Positions 26,287 through 34,546 of a DNA stretch of 58,719 nt are shown piece by piece. The notes beneath the pieces were generated by a model, which saw only the letters and a list, made by a program, of their open reading frames with translations, did no database searches and was not told where the DNA came from. This DNA comes from Rikenellaceae bacterium (GTDB taxonomy: Bacteria; Bacteroidota; Bacteroidia; Bacteroidales; Rikenellaceae). The translations under genes were made by a program, and so were the position numbers. Position 1 is the first letter of the stretch; each line of letters starts with the position of its first letter. The stretch is from assembly GCA_020859685.1 (NCBI GenBank), contig JAJBVT010000086.1, positions 2,014 through 60,732 of the forward strand. The letters run 5' to 3'.

Positions 26287-26850
26287 TTAAAACTGTATTT
26301 TTGGAGCCTCTTCGAGCGTGGCCCGCGTTTCGCCGAGGTCGAACATTATCTCCTTGTGGAAACCGAACATCCCGGCGATGATATTGGACGGGAAGGTCTG
26401 TACGGCATTGTTCAGCTCGCGGGTTGCGGAGTTGAAGTAGCGCCTTACCGATGCAAGTTTGTTCTCTATATCCGAAATTTCTTCCTGCAACTGGAGGAAG
26501 TTCTGGTTGGCTTTGAGGTCGGGGTAGGCTTCGAGTGTAATCCTCATTCCGCTGAGGGCGGAAGAGAGTTTGGTCTCGGCGACTATCTTGTCGTCTATCG
26601 TACTGGCCTGCATGGCGCCGTTACGAGCCTGAATAACGCGGTCGAGCGTCTCCTTCTCGTGCGAGGCGTAACCCTTCACACTCTCCACTAACTGGGGGAT
26701 AAGGTCATGCCGCTGCTTGAGCTGCACGTCGATATCGGCAAACGCGTTCTCGCGGTTGTTGCGCAGTTTGACCAGCCGGTTATACATCGATATCAGCATC
26801 AGCACCAGCACGACGACTACGGCAAGGGTGATAATAAGTCCGGTATTCAT
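26287..26850 (-). CDS. lemA: LemA-family membrane protein
   Basis: LemA proteins have a single N-terminal membrane helix and a cytoplasmic helical bundle. The helix here is residues 3-22 (GLIITLAVVVVLVLMLISMY). The family hallmarks NRLVKLRNNRENAFADIDVQLKQRHDLIPQLVESVKGY and ARRYFN-like RRYFNSATRELNN follow, ending in FPSNIIAGMFGF. Length (187) is normal. It is the first gene of a two-gene unit with the HtpX-like protease about 120 bases downstream. Its function in such pairs is not established. Confidence 0.95.
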   Translation of the reverse strand: MNTGLIITLAVVVVLVLMLISMYNRLVKLRNNRENAFADIDVQLKQRHDLIPQLVESVKGYASHEKETLDRVIQARNGAMQASTIDDKIVAETKLSSALSGMRITLEAYPDLKANQNFLQLQEEISDIENKLASVRRYFNSATRELNNAVQTFPSNIIAGMFGFHKEIMFDLGETRATLEEAPKIQF

Positions 26851-26877
26851 AATATTTTATAAAGTTGGTTTATTTCC

Positions 26878-26885
26878 CAAAGATA
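26878..26885 (-). promoter_or_regulatory. Candidate -7 box of lemA
   Basis: On the minus strand TATCTTTG matches TAnnTTTG, 28 bases before the lemA ATG. TTGT rather than TTTG lies near the expected -33 position. Confidence 0.5.
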
Positions 26886-27018
26886 TTACCGTTTTGCCAC
26901 CTTTACAACTTTCCCCGCCCTTTTATTGCATCGCTCCCGGCCCGCGTAAGGGAGACCGGAGGGTGCGGTTCGGTTTTTGGGCGGTAAATGTTATCTTTAC
27001 CAAAAAAGAGCAGCACCG

Positions 27019-28677
27019 ATGTATAACAACCAAAAAACATACCCTGCCATGCCTTTCAGGTACCTTCTGTGTTTAATACCGTTTCTGTTCGCCCCGGGAG
27101 TTTTCGCCGTGGCCGCGGGTCCGGGCGGGGAGGAGGCCGAAAAACTGTGGCTCCACGAGAATGTTATCCTGTCGGAGAAAAACCTGTTCGGTGACGAACT
27201 GCCGCTGCGGGCACCCTGGAGGATACTCACAAGGGCCGGGCAGGAACTGGGCAGGCTGGAAGACGACGCCATAGCCGGTTTCGGGGCGGCCTTTATAATT
27301 TTTACCCCGCAGGGGCGGCCCATCCTGCTCGACGGGGCGCTGATGCCCGGCGGCGACGCGCTCGAGGATATCCATACCGCCGTTATGCATATCCGGGCCG
27401 ACGGGAAGACACGGCAGGCGCTCGATGCACTGCCCGAAAACACCCTCGTCTACGCCGTGGACGGGTCGGGGAATAAGGCGTGGTACCCGCTTAAATTTTT
27501 CAAGGCCAATACGGTCCATCCCGGTTATCTCACTTCGGAGGGATTTTATGCCTACACCTACCGTCCTTCGGCAAAACTATACGGCCGTTACGGGAGGGCG
27601 GCGTACTATATCGACCTGATGAATGCCACCCAACTGGAGAACGGTTATGTCGTCCCGAAGGAGAATATAACCCTCATGGTGGGCGGTGTGCCGGATATGA
27701 CGGTCCGGATAGCGTGGTATGTCGGTTCGGCGTTCTTCGCGCCATTGATTCCCATGATAGCGCAGGACCTACGGCTGGCCTCTGCCGAGTATGAGATAAC
27801 CCTCGTGGCTACGAAAGGGCAGGGAGGTCTGCTCGCGGTTAAGGTACCCTACGGACTGGAATCGGAAGCAACCGGTGCCGGTAAACGGATATATCCCGCG
27901 GTATACTTGGTTCGGGGGCTGGGGTTATATAAAGACGCGATAGTATCCTCGCTGGAATTTCTCGGATACACGGAGCTGGCCGACCAGGTGCGAGGTATGG
28001 ACCTCGGTATAATAGTTGAAAACGAGGCCGGAGTGTCGCGGTTCGTGGTGAAGGGCGGCCCGGACGGAGTGGTCGGTACGGAACTCGATTTCACCGCAGC
28101 CGGGGACAATACGTTTTACCGGTTCGATGGGGGTCTGGACGGGGTAGTTTTCGGGGCTGACGGTGCTGACGGGGCGGGCGGAATGCCCGCTGCGCTCCAA
28201 TCGCATATTGCCCGTAGCGATAGCGGGGTGCCCGCTCCGCTGGTCGCATCGGCAGGGGACTGGAAGGCAGTTTACGATACCACTATATATAACCTGCCGC
28301 GCTCCATGAGAGAACGCAGGGCGAGGCGAGACCCGGAGGAGCCGGGAGTTATCGGACCCGGACGGCACTTCGAGCTGGACGTGCAGCCGACCTTCTACGG
28401 CGGCAACTTCGACGACTTTCTGCACTGGTTCCTCGACGAACTGGAGGCCCGTATAATTACCGTCGGATACTATTACGATACGGCGGTGGTGGAGTTCGTG
28501 GTAGATGAGAAGGGAGATGTGGAGGGGTTCAAGGTGGTGAGTTCTTCATCGGAGGAGGTCTCGACCGTAATACGCCGTATCATGCTCGATGCCCTCAACG
28601 GGTGGACACCCGGTGAAGTGGTTGGAGTACCGGTAAAGGTGCGGTACCGTTTCGATATAGTGCTCGAGGGAGAGTAG
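27019..28677 (+). CDS. Exported protein with TonB-C-like domain
   Basis: I do not recognise the main body. An ATG at 27019 or at 27049 places a signal peptide (PFRYLLCLIPFLFAPGVFA) at the N-terminus. Residues of about 30-440 are beta-rich, without membrane helices, and mention no known catalytic motif. They include a Gly/Asp/Ala-rich spacer (ADGADGAGGMP). The last 75 residues (TAVVEFVVDEKGDVEGFKVVSSSSEEV...VPVKVRYRFDI) follow the pattern of the TonB C-terminal domain, which ends many Bacteroidota periplasmic proteins. A TATCTTTA close to the -7 consensus lies at 26992-26999. The gene is isolated between two unrelated genes. Confidence 0.75.
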   Translation: MYNNQKTYPAMPFRYLLCLIPFLFAPGVFAVAAGPGGEEAEKLWLHENVILSEKNLFGDELPLRAPWRILTRAGQELGRLEDDAIAGFGAAFIIFTPQGRPILLDGALMPGGDALEDIHTAVMHIRADGKTRQALDALPENTLVYAVDGSGNKAWYPLKFFKANTVHPGYLTSEGFYAYTYRPSAKLYGRYGRAAYYIDLMNATQLENGYVVPKENITLMVGGVPDMTVRIAWYVGSAFFAPLIPMIAQDLRLASAEYEITLVATKGQGGLLAVKVPYGLESEATGAGKRIYPAVYLVRGLGLYKDAIVSSLEFLGYTELADQVRGMDLGIIVENEAGVSRFVVKGGPDGVVGTELDFTAAGDNTFYRFDGGLDGVVFGADGADGAGGMPAALQSHIARSDSGVPAPLVASAGDWKAVYDTTIYNLPRSMRERRARRDPEEPGVIGPGRHFELDVQPTFYGGNFDDFLHWFLDELEARIITVGYYYDTAVVEFVVDEKGDVEGFKVVSSSSEEVSTVIRRIMLDALNGWTPGEVVGVPVKVRYRFDIVLEGE

Positions 28678-28784
28678 ATGCCGGGCAGGCCTGTCCAGGG
28701 CCGAGGGGATTTCCCTTTATTTTACCTTTCCGGGGCCGTGTCGGCATAGGTTTTGAGTCTGTTTAGGCTTAAAACCTTGCAGAT

Positions 28785-30797
28785 ATGACTCTTAATATTC
28801 CCCATACCGACGGCAAACGGGTCGTAATCGTCGGGGGTGGGTTCGGCGGGCTGCAGCTTGTCAAAAAACTCGCCCGTTCCGGCTATCAGGTCGTGCTCGT
28901 CGACAGGAACAATTACCACATGTTCCAGCCGCTTTTGTATCAGGTAGCCACGGCGGCTATCAATCCCGGCGACATATCGTTCCCGTTCCGTAAACTGTTT
29001 CGAGGTAAAAAGGAGGTCTATTTCCGGATGGCCGAGGTACGGCGCATCGACCCGGACCGCAATAAGATATACACCGACCGCGGCGAACTCGGGTACGACT
29101 ACCTCGTGCTGGCAAGCGGTTCGACCACCAATTTCTTCGGAATGCGTAATATCGAGGAGCAGTCCTACGCCATGAAGGAGGTCGGCGAGGCGCTTGCCAT
29201 TCGCAACCGGGTACTGCTGCACATCGAGAAGGCCGTGGAGCTGGGGGCCACGGAGCTACGCGAATCGATGCTCAATATCGTGATAGTAGGCGGCGGTGCT
29301 ACCGGAGTTGAACTGGCGGGCGCTTTCGCCGGGTTCAAGAACAATATCATGCCCCGGGATTACCCTGAATACCACCGTAACGATATCCGGGTCTGGCTCA
29401 TAGAGGGCAGCCCCCGGCTGTTGGGTACGATGAGCGAAAAAACTTCGCGCGGGGCATTGGAATATCTTGAGGATAAGGGCGTGGATGTCATATTGGAAAC
29501 AACAGTGGTCGATTACCGCGATGGGAGAGTAGTCCTGAAAGACGGCCGGACCATACCAACGCGCAACCTTATCTGGACCTCGGGCGTTACGGTCAAACTG
29601 CCCGACGGACTGGACCGGTTCGAAAAGGGGCGCGGCGGGCGGCTGGTTACTGATATGTATTTCCGCCTCAAGGGAGCGGACAATATTTTCGCCGTGGGCG
29701 ACGCTTCAATCCAGACCGAAGACCCCGCGAATCCCAACGGCTACCCACAGCTTGCCAGAGTGGCTATGGAACAGGCCTCGCATCTGGGCCGTAACCTGGT
29801 CCGCCTGTCGAGGGGTAGGATGCCCGAGAAGTTCAGCTACCGCCAGTACCCGGTGCTTGCCACTGTGGGGCGGAACCACGCCTTCGCGGAGTATAAGAAG
29901 TTCCGGATGGGCGGCTTCGTGGCGTGGTTGTCCTGGGCGGTTATCCACCTGTTCCTTACGCTGGGAGTCAAGAACAAACTCAACATCTTTATGGGGTGGA
30001 TATGGAACTATATTACATACGACCTGCCCACCCGCGTAATTATTATCCCGCCCGGTACGGATATTTACCGGGCCGATTCCGTTTCCGTACGAGGTGCCGA
30101 TGCGTCCCGGCAGTTACAGCCGGCCGGAAAGGTCGACGCCGGGGATGCTCCGGTCGATGCTGAAATCCGGCGAAAGGGCGGCAAAAGCCCGGTTGCGGCC
30201 GGGCCGGACGAGAGCGGTGGTACCATTACCGGGAAGGTCGACCGGTCGCAGCCGGGGAGGCTGGGCCGGAACGGCGGTGGCCGGAAAGCCGCGGCAACAG
30301 CCCGGTCAGCCACGGTAAAGGCGGGTACGGAGGAAGAAGCCCTGTCCGGCACGCCCGGCGGGAAAGATGCGAATAACAAACCCGTTAAGGCCGAGGCCGG
30401 TAATAAAAAGTCCCGGCCGGGTTCTGTAAAAAAACCGACGGATATACCGGTCTCGAATATCGATACGGGAGCGGGAACCATAGCCGGGGATACGGGTAAA
30501 GATACCGGGAGTGGGGGACCGGAACAGTCTGCCGTCAAGCATACAGGTGTTAGTGTAACGGCAGGAGATGCCGGTATCGGCCAAAGGCAGGCGGAACATT
30601 CACCCGCGGCTCAGGATTCCGTTGCGGGAACGACGGCCGGTAATACCAACTCCGGTAGCGGCGGGGTAATCAGGGATTTACCTTCCGCCAGCCGGGAAGC
30701 CGGAGCCACGGCGGGAAACTCACTTACGGCCGACGGAGATAGGTCTGAAACCCCGATACCCGGAACCGCCGCCACAAAAGAAAAGGTACTGGCGTAA
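28785..30797 (+). CDS. Type II NADH dehydrogenase (NDH-2) with long disordered tail
   Basis: This flavoprotein oxidises NADH and passes electrons to quinone at the inner membrane without pumping protons. The FAD motif VVIVGGGFGGLQLVKKLA is at residues 13-30, followed by the quinone-site region HMFQPLLYQVATAAINP, the NAD motif IVIVGGGATGVELAGA near 166-181, and NIFAVGDAS near 300. A C-terminal amphipathic/membrane region ends in WNYITYDLPTRVIII. Typical family proteins stop near residue 430. Here about 240 more residues follow, rich in Gly, Ala, Thr, Lys and Pro with no hydrophobic core, probably disordered. The enzyme core appears intact. Confidence 0.92.
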   Translation: MTLNIPHTDGKRVVIVGGGFGGLQLVKKLARSGYQVVLVDRNNYHMFQPLLYQVATAAINPGDISFPFRKLFRGKKEVYFRMAEVRRIDPDRNKIYTDRGELGYDYLVLASGSTTNFFGMRNIEEQSYAMKEVGEALAIRNRVLLHIEKAVELGATELRESMLNIVIVGGGATGVELAGAFAGFKNNIMPRDYPEYHRNDIRVWLIEGSPRLLGTMSEKTSRGALEYLEDKGVDVILETTVVDYRDGRVVLKDGRTIPTRNLIWTSGVTVKLPDGLDRFEKGRGGRLVTDMYFRLKGADNIFAVGDASIQTEDPANPNGYPQLARVAMEQASHLGRNLVRLSRGRMPEKFSYRQYPVLATVGRNHAFAEYKKFRMGGFVAWLSWAVIHLFLTLGVKNKLNIFMGWIWNYITYDLPTRVIIIPPGTDIYRADSVSVRGADASRQLQPAGKVDAGDAPVDAEIRRKGGKSPVAAGPDESGGTITGKVDRSQPGRLGRNGGGRKAAATARSATVKAGTEEEALSGTPGGKDANNKPVKAEAGNKKSRPGSVKKPTDIPVSNIDTGAGTIAGDTGKDTGSGGPEQSAVKHTGVSVTAGDAGIGQRQAEHSPAAQDSVAGTTAGNTNSGSGGVIRDLPSASREAGATAGNSLTADGDRSETPIPGTAATKEKVLA

Positions 30798-30957
30798 CCT
30801 CGTAGAAAAAAATTCCGGTGGCCGCGTTTGTCTGAGATAAGTTTTAGGGGTAGTTAATCGGATATCGGGTCTTGATGGTTGGCAGTCGGCGAAGTTCGTC
30901 GCCTACTCAACGGCCGGAAAAAGTAGAGCGAGACTTCTGATATTGGATACTTTACTG

Positions 30958-31350
30958 TCAATCCCGATTGGGATTAAGCATGTATCCGGCCTCTTTGACA
31001 GAGCGAATTACCTCTTCCCGCACCTTTTTGGGCATATTCATTATCACCAGCCGGTAGGATTCGCGGACCCGTTGGCGGATAAATTCATCGTCAGGGTCGT
31101 GGTCGTTCAGGATATCTATCCAGTGCCGCTTATTCATATGGTACGCCGGGCGGACGCACGGGTACAGCTCGCACAGTTCCGTCCCCTCGTCCGGTAGGCA
31201 TTTCACAGTTATCCAGTCGAAACGCAGGATACCGGTGAAGGCAAAGATTTTCCCGCCTACTTTGAAAACAAGCGTATCCTCGTCGAACGGCGTGCATTCC
31301 TGTACCGACGGAAGCGACAGGCAAAACTCCCTGAATTCTGATATATCCAT
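30958..31350 (-). CDS. MmcQ/YjbR-family protein
   Basis: The 130-residue protein has the CyaY-like fold of the MmcQ/YjbR family. Visible features are the N-terminal helix FREFCLSLPSVQECTPF, DTLVFKVGGKIFAF, ITVKCLPDEGTEL, the conserved HMNKRHWIDI, and the C-terminal helices with ESYRLVIMNMPKKVREE. Some members bind DNA, but function is not proven. Length is typical. It appears monocistronic. Confidence 0.92.
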   Translation of the reverse strand: MDISEFREFCLSLPSVQECTPFDEDTLVFKVGGKIFAFTGILRFDWITVKCLPDEGTELCELYPCVRPAYHMNKRHWIDILNDHDPDDEFIRQRVRESYRLVIMNMPKKVREEVIRSVKEAGYMLNPNRD

Positions 31351-31484
31351 AACGTGTTACCGAAAGTGTGAATATACAAAAAATCAGGCGGCATCCCTGA
31401 GGGTGCCGCCCGTGTCTTGAAGTAAAATAAACGGAACTATATATGTTTGTTCAATTTGATTCTACCGGTTAAGACCTGCGATAC

Positions 31485-31685
31485 TTACGCCGTAACGTCT
31501 ACATTAACGGCTTGTTCGCCTTTCTTGCCTTCCGAAACGTCGAATGAAACGTTCTGTCCTTTTTCGAGACCGCGGAAGCCTTCTTTGTTGATGCCGGTGT
31601 AATGAACGAAAATGTCATTACCCTCTTCGGTTGTGATAAAGCCGTAACCTTTGGCAGAATCAAACCATTTTACTGTACCTTTCAT
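31485..31685 (-). CDS. Cold-shock domain protein (Csp)
   Basis: This 66-residue single-domain RNA chaperone has both nucleic-acid motifs: KGYGFITTE (RNP1) and DIFVHYTGI (RNP2). The frame extends to 31724, but MKGTVKWFDSAKGYG at 31685 is the normal Csp start. The AT-rich stretch upstream could form the long 5' leader usual for cold-shock genes. It is divergent from the aromatic operon. Confidence 0.95.
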   Translation of the reverse strand: MKGTVKWFDSAKGYGFITTEEGNDIFVHYTGINKEGFRGLEKGQNVSFDVSEGKKGEQAVNVDVTA

Positions 31686-32022
31686 ATGAAAATGATTAAA
31701 ATAAATATCAGCAAAGGAAAGCAAAATCTTTTGGAATACAATACAAAATGGATTTTATTTTCCTTTTCCATCCTCCGTAATGCAGAAAACAGGCCATAAT
31801 GGTATGAAAAATTCCGTAAGGGGGTTGTCGGGTGTGATTGCGACATGTCCGGGTCAAATCCGGCACAACCGTGCCGAAGGTCCATCAAACCTCGGAAAAG
31901 AAGCCGCCGGACGGGGGCACGGGATTTGCACCGTCCGATGCCTGATACTCTTTTGGCCGCACCGGATGATGTTAAGTTGTTTAAAAAAATTAAAAAATGT
32001 GCGGGACTTAACAATTTTTATT
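31686..32022. other. Divergent intergenic region, csp and pheA
   Basis: No protein gene is supported. The first 80 bases are AT-rich and would be the leader of the cold-shock gene. The rest leads to the candidate promoter of the aromatic leader transcript. Confidence 0.5.
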
Positions 32023-32030
32023 TACTTTTG
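32023..32030 (+). promoter_or_regulatory. Candidate -7 box of the aromatic operon
   Basis: TACTTTTG fits TAnnTTTG and lies 43 bases before the leader peptide ATG. The expected -33 TTTG is not seen, so the call rests on position and the -7 match. Confidence 0.5.
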
Positions 32031-32073
32031 TCCCCGTAAAGGTCTCGCAGAGGCCGCAAACACTGAAAGCACA

Positions 32074-32154
32074 ATGAGTAAATATTCGCCCTTTTACGCC
32101 TATTATTTTTATTTCGGCTTTACCAAAAGCGGACCGGACGGCGTATGTGCATAA
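32074..32154 (+). CDS. pheL: Phe/Tyr leader peptide of the pheA operon
   Basis: A 26-codon frame encodes MSKYSPFYAYYFYFGFTKSG and six more residues. It holds five Tyr and four Phe codons, eight of them within the ten codons from residue 7 to 16. A TAA stop is at 32152-32154. It ends 30 bases before a terminator hairpin that precedes pheA. This is the architecture of an attenuation leader: ribosomes stall in the aromatic run when charged tRNA-Phe or tRNA-Tyr is scarce. The mixed codons suit an operon that makes both amino acids. The symbol follows the enterobacterial analogue, and no homology is implied. Confidence 0.9.
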   Translation: MSKYSPFYAYYFYFGFTKSGPDGVCA

Positions 32155-32219
32155 TAGAAATGTAGAATAAAAGCATAAAAATACGAATCCGGTCCTGTGA
32201 AGGGCCGGATTCTTTTTTT
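32131..32219 (+). promoter_or_regulatory. Transcription attenuator: antiterminator and terminator
   Basis: The terminator is an 11-bp stem, GAATCCGGTCC at 32185-32195 with GGGCCGGATTC at 32202-32212 (one U-G pair), followed by seven Ts. The element GGACCGGA at 32131-32138, inside the leader peptide frame, is exactly complementary to TCCGGTCC at 32188-32195 and would destroy the terminator when paired. A ribosome stalled at the aromatic codons (32092-32121) leaves 32131-32138 free. One that reaches the stop at 32152 covers part of it. Aromatic starvation should therefore allow readthrough into pheA. Confidence 0.88.
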
Positions 32220-32239
32220 ACAGGATAAATTTCCAGACC

Positions 32240-33070
32240 ATGAGAGTAGCGATACAGGGTTACGAGGGTTGTTTTCACGAGATTGTCGCCAGAGAGTATT
32301 TCGGCGGCGGGATAACGGTGGTGCCGTGCGCGACGTTCCGGCAGGTGGCCCACGAGGTGGAGAGCGGGAAGTCGGACTTCGGGGTTATGGCCATCGAAAA
32401 TTCGATTGCGGGAAGCATTATTTCAAATTACAGCATACTGCAAAACAGCCGTTTGCAGGTGGCCGGAGAGGCTTACCTTCGCATCGAGCAGAACCTTATG
32501 GCGCTGCCCGGTACCCGGTTGGATGATATCGAGGAGGTACACTCGCATCCGATGGCCCTGCTGCAATGCGTCGATTTCCTAGACCGGCACCGGTGGAAGC
32601 TGGTGGAGACGGAAGACACCGCCCTCAGCGCCCGCCATATTGCCGAGCGGCGGCTGGAACGCACTGCGGGCATCGCCGGACGGCTTGCCGCCGAACTGTT
32701 CGGGCTGGAGATTATAGCTCCGGCAATCAACAGCATCAGGCATAACTATACCCGTTTTATGATACTTAAAAGGCACGACCACTATATCGACCCCGCGGCC
32801 GACAAGGCGTCGCTCTATTTTAAGACCGACCATAAGCACGGCTCTTTGATGGGGGTGCTCCGCCAGATGGAAGATTCGACAATTAATATGACAAAACTCC
32901 AGTCGTATCCCATTCCCGAGGAGCCGTGGCACTACCTGTTCCATGTGGATATGGAGTTCGAATGCCTCGACGACTATATCCGCACGCTGGACAAACTCCA
33001 GGTCTCGGCCAAGGAGCTGCACGTCTACGGGGTCTATAAACGGGGTAATAATACGGGGATAATACAATAA
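32240..33070 (+). CDS. pheA: Prephenate dehydratase
   Basis: The enzyme converts prephenate to phenylpyruvate, the committed step to phenylalanine. It is a monofunctional 276-residue form without chorismate mutase. The catalytic region shows MAIENSIAGSI, HSHPMALLQC and NYTRFMIL, whose TRF is the conserved active-site motif. The C-terminal 90 residues (SLYFKTDHKHGSLMGVLRQMEDSTINMTKLQSYPI) form an ACT domain for feedback by Phe. The gene begins 21 bases after the attenuator T-run and leads the four-gene operon. Confidence 0.95.
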   Translation: MRVAIQGYEGCFHEIVAREYFGGGITVVPCATFRQVAHEVESGKSDFGVMAIENSIAGSIISNYSILQNSRLQVAGEAYLRIEQNLMALPGTRLDDIEEVHSHPMALLQCVDFLDRHRWKLVETEDTALSARHIAERRLERTAGIAGRLAAELFGLEIIAPAINSIRHNYTRFMILKRHDHYIDPAADKASLYFKTDHKHGSLMGVLRQMEDSTINMTKLQSYPIPEEPWHYLFHVDMEFECLDDYIRTLDKLQVSAKELHVYGVYKRGNNTGIIQ

Positions 33071-33075
33071 ATCGG

Positions 33076-34248
33076 ATGGAACGGAAGAGACTTAACATAG
33101 AGGTGGCATCGAGGCTCGACGGAATAGGGGAATACTGGTTCTCCACCAAACTGGCCGAAATTGACCGGATGCGCCGGGACGGCCGGGAAGTGATAGGTCT
33201 CGGGGTGGGAAGCCCCGACATGCCTCCGCATCCGTCGGTGGTGGAGGCGCTGGCGCAGGGTGCGGCCCGTGGCGACACTCATGCTTACCAGCCTTACCGC
33301 GGCGCTGTGGTCCTGCGCGAGGCGTTTGCGCGGTGGTACGGCGAGCGGTACGGCGTACGGCTCGACCCCGACAGCGAGGTACTGCCGCTTATCGGCTCCA
33401 AAGAGGGTCTGATGCACATTTGCATGACATACCTGAACGACGGGGACGAGGTGTTGGTTCCCAACCCGGGATACCCGACCTACCGGTCGGCGGTGAAGAT
33501 TGCGGGCGGCCGCCTGCGTGAGTACGACCTTACGGAGGAGACCGGGTACGCTCCCGACCTCGAAGCCCTCGAAAAGGAGGGGCTCGGACGGGTGAAGATG
33601 ATGATACTAAACTATCCACACATGCCGACCGGGGCGCTGGCCCCCGCGGGACTATTCGGGAAACTGGTGGCTTTCGCCCGGCGGAACAATATCCTGCTGG
33701 TGCACGACAATCCGTACAGCTTTATCCGAAATGACATGCCGGAGAGCCTGTTGGCCGTGGACGGGGCGATGGATGTGGCGTTGGAGCTTAATTCGCTCAG
33801 CAAGAGCCACAACATGGCCGGATGGAGGGTAGGCGTACTGGTGGGTGCGGGAGAAAGAATCGGAGAGGTTATTCGTTTCAAGAGCAATATGGACTCCGGG
33901 ATGTTCCTGCCGATGCAGCAGGCCGCCGCCCGGGCGCTGGCCCTCGGAGATGAGTGGTACGGGGACCTTAACACGCTATACCGTTCGCGGGAGCGGCTGG
34001 GCCTCGAGATAATGGACGCGCTGGGCTGCACCTGCCGCGACGGGCAGGCGGGACTGTTCCTTTGGGGACGCCTTCCGGAGGGTTACGACGGGGACTGCTT
34101 CGCGTTTTCCGACGCCGTGCTTTACGATAAGGGCGTATTCATAACCCCCGGCGGCATATTCGGCAGCGGCGGGACTGACTATGTACGGATTAGTCTCTGC
34201 GCCGACGAGGTGACTCTCGGCAGGGCGCTGGCGAAAATAAAGGACTGA
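33076..34248 (+). CDS. PLP-dependent aminotransferase of the aromatic operon
   Basis: This 390-residue fold-type I aminotransferase lies between pheA and tyrA and is thus the likely transaminase for phenylpyruvate and hydroxyphenylpyruvate. Features are GVGSPDMPPHPSV near residue 37, NPGYPTYRS, and the PLP lysine at about 243 in SLSKSHNMAGWRVG, followed by the phosphate-binding region. The sequence style is that of class I/II enzymes close to LL-diaminopimelate and alanine/aspartate aminotransferases, so specificity is assigned from context. It begins 5 bases after the pheA stop. Confidence 0.92.
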   Translation: MERKRLNIEVASRLDGIGEYWFSTKLAEIDRMRRDGREVIGLGVGSPDMPPHPSVVEALAQGAARGDTHAYQPYRGAVVLREAFARWYGERYGVRLDPDSEVLPLIGSKEGLMHICMTYLNDGDEVLVPNPGYPTYRSAVKIAGGRLREYDLTEETGYAPDLEALEKEGLGRVKMMILNYPHMPTGALAPAGLFGKLVAFARRNNILLVHDNPYSFIRNDMPESLLAVDGAMDVALELNSLSKSHNMAGWRVGVLVGAGERIGEVIRFKSNMDSGMFLPMQQAAARALALGDEWYGDLNTLYRSRERLGLEIMDALGCTCRDGQAGLFLWGRLPEGYDGDCFAFSDAVLYDKGVFITPGGIFGSGGTDYVRISLCADEVTLGRALAKIKD

Positions 34249-34546
34249 CGGTGGCGGCAGGTATAATGTACCCGGAGGGGCGGCAGACACCGGGTTGGGT
34301 GCTTTGATAACGGTCCGGGATAGGGTCCGTGTCGGTGACGGTCGGCGGAAATGAAGGGAAGCTCCGGTAGGCGCAGTATCGGGAGCAACGGTAGAGATGC
34401 AGGTGGATGCCGGGCCAGCATGAAAATGTATAAATATCGCGCCGCTGGTTACGGGTAAGCCCGAAAAAAAATAGTGCGGCCGGAACCGGCAAGCGATGGG
34501 AATTGTAGAATGGTATGCTTGCTCCTTGCGGACTGGCGGAGATAAA
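34249..34546. other. Large gap inside the aromatic operon
   Basis: No gene is supported on either strand. The sequence is G-rich on the plus strand and contains GCCGG-AA-CCGGC near 34473-34485 and an A-run at 34464. I cannot identify a second promoter or attenuator. Confidence 0.4.

Noticed and set aside
32023-32219. T-box or riboswitch before pheA
   Set aside because: A translated aromatic-rich leader and a simple two-state hairpin explain the region. No T-box motif or known aptamer pattern is visible.
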